Assembly: GCA_016858145.1 (NCBI GenBank)
Contig: JAEHOE010000018.1
Location: forward strand, 682,001-746,000
Length of the DNA stretch: 64,000 nt
Direction of reading: 5' to 3'
From: Edaphochlamys debaryana
Lineage: Eukaryota; Chlorophyta; Chlorophyceae; Chlamydomonadales
The notes beneath the pieces were generated by a model. That model was not told the DNA's origin, searched no databases, and saw nothing but the letters and a program-made list of their open reading frames with translations. Shown here in pieces: positions 36,601-46,962 of this stretch (positions within the stretch are counted from its first letter, which is position 1; each line of letters begins with the position of its first letter). The position numbers were made by a program, and so were the translations under genes.

Positions 36601-36875
36601 AGGGACGCTGGGGCGGGGCAGTAGGGCACCAGGCAACTGCCCTGATTCGTCGCGTCCGACTGGGGGCTAAGGGGGCGTATCCATGACCGGGATGCCTTGA
36701 CCCGTGACTTCCAGCCTCGCGCGCCGACGCCCCCCCAGCAGCGCGTGGAGGACTCACTGGGGAAGTGGTCCGCCTTCAGGGTGGTGTGCTTGATCAGCAC
36801 ATCGCCCGCGCGACCAGCGATGACCTCCTCGGGTGGAGGCAGGGATTCCAGGCCCTTATGGCCCGGGGTGTTCAT
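23540..36875 (-). CDS. Paladin-type protein with three tyrosine-phosphatase-like repeats
   Basis: I resolve 35 exons from 36758-36875 to 23540-23645, all joining in frame to 1439 aa. The real ATG is at 36875 (MNTPGHKGLESLPP). The paladin layout is clear: each repeat opens with a segment like KADHFP...EGAPNFR or KEDQFPGMRS...EGAPNFR, then a REEP(L/V)V(F/Y)V motif, GIDRSRVEDMERRLK or GIDAERLASMEERLK, and RVPVTD. It reaches a Cys-x5-Arg loop in repeats 1 and 2: FNCQMGRGRTTTG (Cys about 231, Arg 237) and FNCQLGIGRTTNG (Cys 670, Arg 676). Repeat 3 has LVLSRTPTGSSARF, with Ser at the Cys position (1229) and no Arg six residues on. Known for the family: phytase-like PTP fold, reported in animal signalling and phosphoinositide metabolism. 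The second half carries Ala/Pro/Gly inserts and a GSHA tandem repeat (about 24190-24255). Most introns start GTGGG or GTGCG. Exons 20 and 28 are short (78 and 33 nt). Confidence 0.9.
26276..26293. repeat. (CA)n microsatellite
   Basis: About nine CA units in a paladin intron, between the 33-nt exon at 26394-26426 and the exon at 25971-26109. Confidence 0.9.
30588..30623. repeat. G homopolymer of 36 bases
   Basis: An uninterrupted G run, followed by more G-rich sequence to about 30634. On the coding strand it forms the C-rich tract ending just before the acceptor of the paladin exon 30469-30585. The run length is likely to vary and to be error-prone in sequencing. Confidence 0.9.
32703..32766. 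repeat. 25-bp exact direct repeat over a paladin splice donor
   Basis: The 25 bases at 32703-32727 recur exactly at 32742-32766, 39 bp apart. The right copy contains the end of paladin exon 9 and its GTGAGG donor (exon end at 32747). The left copy duplicates that boundary inside the intron. Use of the distal donor would add 39 nt but read into TGA at once. Confidence 0.8.
33028..33077 (-). repeat. Partial duplicate of the paladin catalytic-loop exon
   Basis: This stretch repeats 32919-32968 with only a few mismatches. On the minus strand it has its own C-rich tract and CAG acceptor, followed by codons for MGRGRTTTGTII, the second half of the repeat 1 active-site loop. The copy at 32747-32964 continues in frame and is the real exon 9; this one soon diverges and is out of frame. 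Confidence 0.75.
33524..33613. ncRNA. Candidate pre-miRNA-like hairpin in a paladin intron
   Basis: The 21 bases at 33524-33544 are perfectly complementary to 33593-33613 in inverted orientation. After a 2-by-2 internal loop the stem resumes for about 11 pairs (33547-33557 with 33580-33590, two of them G-U), leaving a ~22-nt loop. The arm reads CGTCAAACTTGTCGATCAG near its inner end. It lies in the ~1-kb intron between paladin exons 33964-34038 and 32747-32964. Known: Chlamydomonas has miRNAs cut from hairpins, mostly ~21 nt. A miniature inverted-repeat element is the alternative; no target-site duplication is obvious. Expression cannot be seen from sequence. Confidence 0.4.
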
Positions 36876-38138
36876 ATTACCGGTCTTTTGCTCTCGCGAC
36901 CTAGGTTGTTGTGGCTGGAGCTGTAGGCGGGTCAGAGAGGCGCGAGCTCTGCACGCTCGCAACGAGTCAGGTGCCGCAACACCGCGAGTTTGGCGAATAG
37001 CGTGTATATGATTTGCGCGTATGTGGAATTACGTTTGTGAGCTGCCGAAAAAGCGAGTATCCAGGCCGGGGCGGGGCATTGTGGGGACCCCCCGGAAACG
37101 TGCAGCCCGCATCGTGCGGGGCCAGGGCGTGATGTGCAGCCGGCCGTCCTCGCATCGATCAACTGGACACTGCACATGCTCTAAACGTCCATCGTCCAAT
37201 CCGTCCTATTGTCCAAATGTCTAGCAATGGGGTCGCGCATGCATCCTACCGGGGCATGTCCAGCACCGGGTCGCGCCCGTGCCGATTGTCCAACCAGCAA
37301 CACAACCTGCAGTGCCCTTAAGTCAAAGGACTCGGCGAGACAGCGGAAGACCTGATGCGCGGCGACGACGCTGGCACGAACCGCCTCCACAGCCCCCGCG
37401 GTCCCCTCCGCTGGGATCGTGCTGGGGACAAAGTCGCTGGGGGCATCTTCGCATTGTATTGTCGCAAAAAGTGCCGCTGTTTAACCATACCCTGGAAACC
37501 TAGACCTCTAGGACTAGGACTCTTCTCAACGCTGGGGCGACTGAGGTCGCGGTGCTTGACTCCATTTGCTCCACTGCTAAGCCGGCCATGAGCTTCTCTG
37601 TCTTGTGGTCATGGGAATTGCTGCCAAGAGGATGCCACTGCCAATTTCAGCAACGCGACCGCACTCAGCTGTCGACATGCTGCGGCGATGCTTCCAGCCG
37701 CTGGAGCTGGAGCGACAAGCAGCAAAGTCCGCGAGCAGCGTTTATACTACAAGCTGCATTGTCGCAAACAATGCGGTTCGTGCGAGTGGTTCAACATCTG
37801 GGTCCATCATCGGTGTGCGGTCGGGGCGCGCTGTGCGGGGGCCTGAACACGGGAGGGGGAAGAGTGGTGAAAATGTAACCGGCAGGGGGCGGGGGCCGGG
37901 GGGCGGGGCGACCGGGGCGGAAGGGCGGGGGGAGGGTGAAGGGCGGGGCTGGCTGGCACGGGAGGCATCCGACTGTCATCGAAGTCGGTCTGCGCCTTGC
38001 CTTGCCTTCCGCCTGCTCACCCAATTACAAGAGCTCCACCGTGATCCTCATAACTTATGGAACGCCTCTGGCAGCAGCTAAACGTACCAGCACCTCGGCA
38101 ACTGGGCTCCTCTGGCGCGACAATCCCCGTCGGGCGCC
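36876..38138. promoter_or_regulatory. Divergent intergenic region
   Basis: It lies between the paladin start (-) and the B3-like start (+), so it holds both promoters. A TATATG/CATATA element at 37005-37010 lies about 130 bp upstream of the paladin ATG and is a weak TATA candidate. Open frames here show no family resemblance. Confidence 0.45.
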
Positions 38139-40544
38139 ATGTCTGAGCTGCGTGCCCCGCAAAGACGCCGCGGTCGACCGCCACAGAGCGCTGCACCTGC
38201 TCCCGCTGCTGGCGCGACATCAGTTGCCGCCGCAAGGCGGCCCCGCCTTCGCCCGGCGTCCGGGTGCTGCCTGGTGCGGCGCGAGCACGGGAAATTGCTG
38301 CTCGCGCGCACCTCGGCCGCGATGCTCTTCAGCGCCGAGCAGCTCGAGGCTACGCAGAAGGAGGGCGGCCTGCCGGTGGCCGTTTTGGCCGAGAAGCCTG
38401 GTGGCAGAGGCGCCGGTCGCGAGCGCTTCACTCCGCCTTTCCTCGACGCCCCCGGAGCTGAGCCCGCGAATCTGCCCCGGGAAAGCTACGCGTGGCGCCT
38501 GAGGCTGTGCAAGCGGGCGGGAAACGGCCTGTACGTTATCGATGGCGCCCTCGCCCTGCTCCAGAGCTGGGGGTGGGCTTCGGTCAGGGCCTTCAGCTGT
38601 CTCGGATCTCCCCGGAGCTACTGCTGCTGCAGCACCCCCCACCCCCCGCAGCAGCAGCAGCAGCGGCAGCAGCTGCGGGTGCACCGGCACAGGGCGCCGG
38701 AAGCGCAGCGGAGGCGCTTGCACCCACCACCAGGGCCGGCGCCGCGCCGGTGGCCATCGTCAGCGACCCTGCACAGGCGGCCGCGGCGGCAGGGGCAGCC
38801 GTCAGCAGCGCAGCCAACGCGCCTGCGGCCCTCAAGGGGGTGGTCGCCACGGGGCTGGCGCCGGTGCACGCATGCGCGGCAGTAGCTGCCGCCGCAACGG
38901 CGGCGGCGACGATAGTGGCAGCGGCCATGGGGGACAAGCTGACTGCAGCTCACGTGGATGCCCTGGTGGCCTTTGCCGTGCGCAACAGCGGAGCTGCGGG
39001 ACTGGAGGCGCCGCCAGTACCTCCGCAGCTGCTGCGTCCGGCAAACGGCGCTGCAATTGACACGGGGGGCCGTCACCACCTTCTCATGGCGCCAGGGCCG
39101 CCGCCGTCCGTGCTTGGCCCGCGGCTGCCGCCCCCGCTGCCGGCTGGCCTGCTGTCCGGCCCGACTCCCGTCGTCGGCCCCGATGCATCTAGCGGCGCTG
39201 ACAGCAAGAAGGAGCCCGCGCAGAGCGAAGCCTCGCCGGGGCCATGCGCAAGCTCCGAAGCCGACGCGAGCTTGGCAGCTCAGCCGCAGTCGGCCGCCCG
39301 CTCCCAGCCGCATGGGACCTGGCATGGAACGGCTGCCGCGTCGTTGGCGGGGCTGCTGCACCTTCCGCCATCTGGGTCGGGCCGCGGGCCCGTCGTTGCG
39401 GTCTCACCTAAGCACCCGCTGTTCCGGCAGCACCTGGCAGCCTCGTCCGCGTCGCCCTTCGCCCGGACGGGCAGTGTCAGCCGGCCGGCAAGCGGGGATC
39501 AGCGGGGCGGCCCCGACCCAGATGGGCCCCGCCGGGCCTGGTCCGACCCACATGCCTGGCACTCTCCCGCGGCCGACCCACATGGCTGTGGGGACGGGGG
39601 GGAAGGCTGCAGCTGCCGCGGGTCTCTTGTCGCTGAGCCCTGCACGGATGCGAGCGCAGCCGCCTCCCCGGCAGGCGGGCTTGGGAGCGTCAAGGGTGAG
39701 GAGGCACACCTGCTCGGCCTGCCCCCGGCAGACCCAGGGCGGGCCGGGGCCTTGTCCTGCGGTGGCGTTGATTCTCTGTGGGACGGCACCCGTCCTGCTG
39801 GCGGCAGCCAGGCAAGCCCGTGGTCCCAGGAGGACCTGTACGCAGCGCTGGAGCGGGCCGGGGTCCCCGAGGACACGCTGGCGGTGGGTCTGGGCGGGAT
39901 GGGGCGTGGACTGCCGGGCAAGGGTCCTCCGCCCGCTTGGCCTGGCTTCACGTATCCTTGCCCCCTGCTTGGATTAGAGACCTGCTGCTAGCGAAGCAAC
40001 GCACAGGCGCGCAGGCCGCAAGAGCACACTCTTCTTGATGACAAGGTCGCGCATGACCGTGCCTGTGCCGTCCCTACGCCGCTCCCCGTCGCAGGAGCTT
40101 GTTCCGGCCAGCGGGGCACCCAGCACGCGCCGCCGAGCCATGCTGAGGCGGCAGCTGTCGCCCTGCCGGCTCCTGGCCTTCAACGCTGCGGCTCTGTCGC
40201 CAATCGCTGGCAACCTCAGCGGAGGCTGCACTGAGCTGGACGGCAGGGACTCCGCGAGCGGAGCTGGGGCAGCACCCATGCCCTTAGGTGCTCCGGAGCC
40301 ACGCTCATCTGTGGGAGGCCTGGAGGAACCCGGCGGGGCTTACACGCTGTGCTGGCTCTCGCCAGCGGCGGTGCTGTCGCCCGCAACCCGGCGCAAGCGC
40401 GCTTGGCCCCGGGGCCGCGCGGCCGGCGCCGAGGCTCTTGTGCGGGGCCTGCATGGCACCGAAGGAGGTGTGGGCCCCGGCAGCCCCATGGGGAGCCCAA
40501 CGGTAGTGACGGCGTCGAAGCGAGCTCGGCTGGACGCCCCATGA
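38139..40544 (+). CDS. Probable B3-like DNA-binding protein, apparently frameshifted
   Basis: Exon 1 runs 38139-39883 and exon 2 probably 40095-40544 (donor GCG|GTGGGT, acceptor GTCGCAG). Early sequence reads MLFSAEQLEATQKEGGLPV, ESYAWRLRLCKRAGNGLYVI and DGALALLQ, which resembles the plant B3 fold (weak). At about 38567-38571 the frame must shift by one base. The continuing frame reads ELGVGFGQGLQLSRISPELL, the expected end of such a domain, then a long Ala/Pro/Ser-rich region and a basic C-terminus (TASKRARLDAP). Reading CTCCAGAGCTGG with one extra G would restore a continuous frame of about 731 aa. In the given sequence the first frame instead runs on to a stop at 38885. No GT-AG intron can explain the shift. 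It is either a sequence error or a recent mutation. If intact, it would be a nuclear transcription regulator. Confidence 0.5.
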
Positions 40545-41031
40545 GAGCTCCAGCATGCCGCTGGGTAGATACATCCCGGAGGAGAGCACCGCGTGGTTGC
40601 TCGCGTGCCAGGAACTGTCAAGGCCTTCATGCTCCAGAGATTATGGCGTGCTCGCCCTCGGGGTCACACGAGGAGTACCAAGTGGTCGGGAGGGCAGGAG
40701 TACTTCCTCACTGCATGTCTGCATACCTGCATTGTGACAATGCTCACTGCTGCAAGCTGTGTGGCGCAATCAGGGTTAGGATGTGCCGGTTACGAGAGGA
40801 AATAGAAGATGTGGTGGATCTAGGTTTTTTGGATGATGGGGGCGTCGTGGGATTCGTACGGTTTCGAAGGCTGTGCCGGTCGTGGCACACCCATGCTGGG
40901 TGCGTGTGAGCTGAAATGCTGACTCGGGAGGCCCATTGCTGGGTAGGGGGCTGAGCACCCCCTGAGATAGCTAGGCATGCGGGAGGTGTGTGGCTGTAGA
41001 GCCGACGAGCGACCTTGCATCATTCACCTCG

Positions 41032-41036
41032 TGTAA
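41032..41036 (+). terminator. Candidate TGTAA poly(A) signal of the B3-like gene
   Basis: TGTAA lies 488 nt after the stop at 40544 and before the promoter of the next gene. Confidence 0.45.
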
Positions 41037-41195
41037 GACCCTGCAGTTTTTGGCAGGAGGATTGTTACTCCGTAACAGGCGAGGCTGTAGGCTTTCGGCG
41101 TATAGACTGTGTTGCTGCAGCGTGTGACGGCGCCCACGTCGGCGGTACGGGGAGGCCGGGAGGGGCGGTGCGGCGAGGGCGAGGCAGGGGCGTGT

Positions 41196-41212
41196 CAACT
41201 GCTCTCGTACCT
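41196..41212 (+). promoter_or_regulatory. 17-bp upstream element shared by SRCR-like genes A and B
   Basis: CAACTGCTCTCGTACCT, 151 bp before the ATG of gene A, recurs exactly at 46779-46795, 168 bp before the ATG of gene B. A diverged form, CAACTGCTTTGCATAC, lies at 53744-53759, 171 bp before the ATG of gene C. Surrounding sequence is much less alike. It could be a promoter element or a 5' leader element. Confidence 0.45.
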
Positions 41213-41362
41213 TTCAGGTCCCGGTGTCACCCTTGAGCACCAGCAACATATATTGCAGCCTAGCGTGCACGGCTGGCTCTCACCGATAAAGGTCGACGCC
41301 ACGCGCGGTACTAGCCCGACCGAGGGATGGCGCCATCCACCCTCAGAACAAAGAGCGACAAC

Positions 41363-44300
41363 ATGAAGATTACCTTGCTAGTCTGTTGTCTATTAGGCTT
41401 CCTGTCAGGTATGTCTGGGCCGCGCGTTAGAAGCGCACCAGCGAATGCGTAGTGACATGCCGTCGACGTTTTGCACTTGCACGTGGCGGCGACAGCGTGG
41501 GCATGGAAGTGTTGATAAGGGTGACATGCTACGACGGGGCCAAGGTTAGGGGCCCTACTCGGCCGACCATCCTTCATGAAGCGCGACCCGCGACCCACGC
41601 AAACCCACGCCCGTGCTTCCTCGCAGGCGTTACCCTGGCCAAGAAGGGTAAGCAGGATGTGTCGGTATGCCGAGTGACCGCCTCAGGGCGGCTCGAGCCA
41701 CGCCCCGCCGCTGCCCCGCCCCTCCCCGCCCCTCCCCGCCCCGCCCGTGCCAGCCCTTGCGGCCCCCACCCCAACCCCCGCACAGTCTGAATCGGCTTGC
41801 CCCTCCCCCATACCTCCAGCCCCGTACAAGGTCCGGTTGGTGGATGGCCCCAAGAAAAACATTGGCCGCGTGGAGGTCTGGGTTGACGTGAGTCAGCCGA
41901 GTATGGCTGGACAGCATTTGCGCTAGGTTGAACAAGCTGCTGGGGCGCTCTGCAAGCGAGCGTCGTACCTGTGCGTCGCCCGGCGAGCATAGCATGGCCC
42001 ATGCCTGCGGGTGTGATCCCCCCTCCGGATATTACGACCCCTGCAACTGACCTCGCTTAGTGAGAGCCCACCTCGCCTCTGCCTGCGCACCTGCGGTCAC
42101 CCCCGCCCCCGCTTGGACCCGCTTGGTCCCCAGGACGGGCGGGAGACCAAGGACTGGCTCCCCATCTGGTGTGTGGGTGGTAGGGGTTCGGGCAGGTTCG
42201 GGCCAAGACAGGGCGTGAAGGGGGGTGGTCAAGAAAGGGCGCCGCGGCCAACCCGCTCTGTCCCGGCCTGGTCTATGCGTGGGAGGGAGAGGACTGGGGT
42301 GAAGCTAGCTGGTGTGGCAGCTGGGCGAGGGCCGTGCACATGCGACCGCCCCACACCTGCGCACGCCGCGGAGTGTGGGGACGTCACGGCCGGACACGGC
42401 CGCATGCGGTGCCCACTGCTGGGTGCCCTACGCAAGGCCCGCCCTTGGACCCAAGCCGTTTAGTCCCCCCATGGACCCACCCGCGGGTACGCCTGGCCGC
42501 CCCGCCACGCAGTGATGACAACATGCACAACAACCCCCGAGCCAACTCCACGGGCGGTGGCGAGGCCGAGAGCAGCAATGGATGGCGCGTGGATGCCTAC
42601 ACCGTGTGCACCATGCTCGGGTGGGTCAAGGCAATCGATATGCAGTCGGTTCGAGGGGGTGGTCAAGGGACCTGCTGTAATGAGGGGCCTGGAAAGGGAA
42701 AGCAGGCAGGGTTGTAAGGGCGACAGGGGGGCACGAATGAAGGTGGCCTCGAAGGACTTCGGACCTGCAGGGCGTCGCGGGATGGCAGGGCCTTCGGGGA
42801 CAGCTCTCAGGGACTCAGCGACCCGGGGCCTCGAGGGATGTGAAGGGACTTCTGGGCTTGATTAGAAGTGGACATTCTGATGACATGTTGCTGGAGCCCG
42901 GTGCGCGCCATGCCCCTCAGTTACAAGTACGGCCGCAAGTACTACTCCTCCAGTGTCACTTTCAAGAGGACCGTGTGAGGGGGAAGGGGGTCACGGTCGA
43001 TGCGGGCGTCTTACCTAGCTGACTGTGCCTTGCGTGGGGTGCACTCCAATGGGAATTGCTCGCTTAGCGGAACGGATGGCCAGGAACCATAACCGCAGGG
43101 GCCTGCGTCCTGGGCTGGCTTCCCGTCCCTTCTCTTTGTCCCGTGGACGGCTCTCATTCCCCATCCTCCGGTCCGCCGCCAAAACCTTTCGCAGCACCGG
43201 CAGCGACAAGGCGGTCCGGGACATCCAGTGCGAGCCACAATCCCAGCGCCGGCGCCTGGCCGAGAGCGGGATGGAGCAGGCCCCCGCACGGGCCCTCCGT
43301 GGGGCCCGCGGGCGCGGCAGCGCTCGCCGCATGCTCGCCACGGACCAGTACGGGGAGTGGGTCCCCTTCGCAGGGGGTGAGTGGCCCCTGGGCCAAGCAA
43401 CCATCGCCTCCAGCCCTCCACCGCGCCTTCGGCGTCTTCTTATGCGCCGCCTGCCTTTGAATTGCGCCTAGCCAGGACCAAGTGCGAATGCCTCCCATCC
43501 CTTGCCCCAGCCTTCAACCCAGGTTCCCTCTGCGCAGCCACCCCTGGCGTATGCACCTTTGACGCCTGCTTTGTCCTTCCTCCTTCACGTTTCGTTGCCA
43601 CGCCCCCTTCGCCCTCGTCAGGCCAGCGCCTGATCCTGTCAACGGCCGAGCAGCAGGGCAAGGGGCGTGCGCCATGGGATCTCTGCTTCATCACGGCCTA
43701 CAACGGCTGCCCTGCGCCCGGCTATCTGGCCGGTGGGGAGTGCTCCAGTGAGTGGCAGGTGGGGAGGGCGCCAAGTAGGGTGCGTGGGGGCCCAGTGACT
43801 TGCTGAGGCGCCGGCAACGGGCATCCAGGTCCCGGCTTCTGGCGCCAAGCGAGCCACGACCTTGGCTTAAGGAGGAGCAGATAGGGGGAAGGCGGGGAAG
43901 GATTGTGTGCTCCTAGCCCTCGACCTGCCCGCCGTCAAGTTACCGGTATTGCGACATTGCCCTCCGTACCCCAGACAAGAGGTTCCGCAAGCCCGCGCCC
44001 CCGATGACCCCCGAGCCCCCCTCGCCGCCGCCGCGTGAGCAGCGCTGATGTCTGACGGTCCTCCGGGCCCAGCAATCTTAGGCACGAAGCACGCTCCTGG
44101 GTTTCCGACCTGAAGCAGAGCAAGGCTCACAATAGCAAGCCCGGCGCACTCTCTGCGCCGTGATGCCTCACTCTGCCTGCCCGTGCTCCCGCAGCCCCTC
44201 CCTCCAAGGCCCCCTTTGTGCGGCTGCTTAAGCCGGAGCCAAACCTCTGCGCCAACGCCACCAGCCCCGACTGCTCTAACTACAGACGCGTGGAGCTGCT

Positions 44301-45572
44301 GGTGACGGACCCACAGGACGCCAGCAAGACGGTGGGTCCTGGGCTTGCAGCTGGGTCGCGTTTCGGGCTTCACAGCGCCGCTTGGACCTTCCGGCTGGCT
44401 CCTCTGCCTACCAGGAGCTTCCTTAGCTCCTGCCACTGGACTCCTGTTCAATAGTGTTTGCGCACCTGTGGGTGTCCTGCGCTTCGTCCCCCTCATCCAG
44501 GTGTGGGCCCCGCTCTGCGGCTTCCCCGCCGGCACCGGCACCGCCTTCCTGAACGCCGTCGCCAAGCACGCCTGCTTTATGGACGTCAACTGGCCCGGGG
44601 ACCTGGCAAACAAGCTCTTTTACGTGAGTAGTGTGAAAGGCTGGTCGTGTAAGCCAGGCAAAGCGTGAAGAGCAGTTAGTTCGCCTCCAAGGTGCAGCCC
44701 TATGTGAGTGTTTGCTTGCACGTGGATAGGGGGTTTGCCTGGGTTGCAGGGGTGGATTGAAGCGGTTGCAGCGGTTGGTATTGGCGCTCGCATGTCCCAT
44801 GCACTGCTAGCTATCTGCCACCCACAACGTGCACTGCATCGCTATCTCTATGTGACTCCTCCCCTCCACCCCCCCGCGCAGCCGAGTGCGGCTGCCCTTG
44901 CCAGCAGTTACCAGTTCGCCGTCGGTGGGTTGGGGCCAGGGCGGGCCGCCGTCGGCACGGGTCGGTCCGTCGTGGCACGCACCTCTTGGGCGCGAGTGCC
45001 AGGCGGTTACAGTCGACTGAGACATCGGTCCGTCCCTTTCCACGCACCTGCTCCCGCCCCCCGTCTTCCCCGGCAGGCCCCGTTCCCGACGGCGGCCTCG
45101 ACCCCGCCTCCGTCCCCGTGTGGGCCTCGCTGCCCCTGCCCGAGGACGGTACCACCTACGTCAGCTCCCGACTTATGCAGGACAACCCGGGCTTCCAGGC
45201 ACGTGTCGGTCGAGGGGGGGCGGAGGCGGGGGCTCGCTTCGTTGCTTCACCTACGCGTGCAAATCGCGGCTTTCCACATGGTGCCTTAACGCTTTCGAAC
45301 TGAGGGCCCTGAGTGGTCTGGCCCTGCCTCGTCACCTGTCCCCGCCTGCCGGTGTTCCCCAACCCTGCCCGCAGCTCTCCACTAGCGCGTGTCCCTACGG
45401 CCTGTTCGGGATGCAGGTGGGTGACGGGGGGGAAGCAGAGAGGAGGGTGCAGGGCAATTGGGCTGCTGCGTGAGTGGGGGGACACTCGTTCATGTGCCTG
45501 GCTGGCGCCACCAACCTCCCCTCCCCCTCGGCCCTTGCACCCCACACGCAGTGCCGCGTCGCTCTGGCCTAA
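41363..45572 (+). CDS. Secreted protein with two SRCR-like domains, paralogue A
   Basis: Fifteen exons: 41363-41408, 41627-41647, 41820-41887, 42134-42168, 42513-42620, 42921-42974, 43195-43376, 43622-43747, 43975-44034, 44195-44331, 44501-44623, 44882-44924, 45077-45198, 45375-45416 and 45552-45572, giving 395 aa. MKITLLVCCLLGFLSG is a signal peptide. Domain 1 (about 24-213) has [43 protein letters not shown] and VRDIQC, matching scavenger-receptor Cys-rich order (VRLVxG, GRVEV, VCxxLG). A ~75-residue Arg/Ala/Gly-rich insert then precedes DLCFITAYNGC and [17 protein letters not shown] linker joins domain 2 (about 239-395): [49 protein letters not shown]. Intron 13 is GC-AG. Exons 2 and 15 are 21 nt. 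A role in the extracellular matrix or at the cell surface is inference. Confidence 0.75.
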
Positions 45573-46962
45573 GCTGGCGTGCAGTGGGCATGCCCACGAA
45601 ACCATCCACGCACGGGGATGGAGCTTAATCGGCGGATGCACAGGGCCCGCCCGTTGTCAAGGCAGTGACCCAGGCCGTCCTCAAGAAAATGCCACTACCG
45701 GTATTGTCTTCATATCGCCTTCATGAATTAAACTTCATCGATCTTATGCCAAGGATCTGGCGTGTGGCCATGAAATTGCAAGAAGTGCGTGGGGCAACCC
45801 CACGGGACTGAGGGGGCCGGGGCTCGGGTCCCCAACAGCCGCCCGAAGAGCCTAACGGCGGCGGCTCAGCCCAAAACTTTGCGTGTGTATTTGCGTGGGA
45901 CCAAGTCCCTTGCTCCCTTCGCCACGAGCATTGAAAGCAGTTGCGCCCTGTTGCGTCAGAGGACCAGAGAGGACTGATGCCATGGTCCGGCGTGAGCAGG
46001 GGAATGGCACCAGGAGCCAGTGCCAAGGTCACCAGGTACCAGGTATTTGGGACTGTCTGGGCCATGGAAATTGCGTGCAGGCACCATGGGTTTTATGGTG
46101 CACCGGGGGTGAAGGATGGTCGCGGTGCGGAGCATGCAAATTTCGCGGGAAAGCGTCACAAGCTTCTGCTGTCACGAGTTTCGGGCAAGTTGAATTTTGC
46201 AGCAACAGTGGGTGCCGTGGGCTTGAGCGGGCGAGCTGAGGCCGAAGTCGCGGGACAGCATCGTTGCGCGGGAGTCGCGGGACATACAGCTGAGCGCAAA
46301 TTATGGATTCGTCTTAAAGCAAGGAGTGACATCAAATATATATCATCCCAACACATCGGGGTGCAAGAAAGAGCGCCCGCGACCACCACATGTTGGGTTC
46401 GCGCCAGACAAGAACCATCTCCCGACCTCGACCTAGCAGTATATGGATAACGAAGCCCTATCTAGGGGCATCACAGGCTAGGCGCTGGCGTCGCGTTCAT
46501 GCACGGCTCCATGACAAGAGGACGGGCAAGCCTGCTGGGGCCTCCTGGGGGCGGCGTGGCCGCGAGGGCATAAGTTCGTAGCCCCCACAGGCCGAAACTG
46601 ATAGCACGCAATTCGGTTGTATGCGCGGCCAACGCCGGACATGGGGTGGCCCCCAGTGAACAGCGTTGCACAGCGTAATCTCGCCAGAGAGCCGCACGAG
46701 GGCCGACGTCGACGAGGTGGTGGCGCTCAGTGGCGCCGAACCCTGTCGAACATGTTGTAACCGGGACCGGTGGGCGCCCAACTGCTCTCGTACCTCCAGG
46801 GCCATCATGTTGGGTCGAACGCTACTTAAACCCGTTCGTCGCACTCACTGAGTGCGTAGGTAGAGATCAACAGCCTGCTGCTGACGGTCGGGAGCGTCCG
46901 CGTGTTCGCGGCTGCTGACGAACTTAACGTGCAACACAACCGCGTAGCGACTCCCTAGCAAC
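45573..46962. other. Intergenic region between SRCR-like genes A and B
   Basis: No gene was recognised. It contains a short AAATATATATCATC block near 46335-46348, a TGTAA at 46757-46761 (about 1.2 kb past the stop, doubtful as the gene A signal), and the shared 17-bp element at 46779-46795. TACTTAAACCC near 46823 is a weak TATA-like site for gene B. Confidence 0.5.
46779..46795 (+). promoter_or_regulatory. 17-bp upstream element, gene B copy
   Basis: Identical over 17 bases to 41196-41212 upstream of gene A, at a similar distance (168 versus 151 bp) from the start codon. Confidence 0.45.

Larger units (their letters stand above)
40545..41362. other. Intergenic region upstream of the first SRCR-like gene
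   Basis: The left part should be the 3' untranslated region of the B3-like gene, with TGTAA at 41032-41036. The right part is the promoter of SRCR-like gene A, with an identical 17-bp element (41196-41212) shared with gene B and an ACATATATTG block at about 41246-41255, roughly 110 bp before the ATG. Confidence 0.5.

Noticed and set aside
36876..36962. Extended N-terminus of paladin in the same frame
   Set aside because: The upstream beginning is a TTG codon; the first ATG in frame is at 36875.
37552..37878. 109-codon open frame in the paladin/B3 intergenic region
   Set aside because: No family resemblance, no splice partners, and a composition like the surrounding non-coding DNA.
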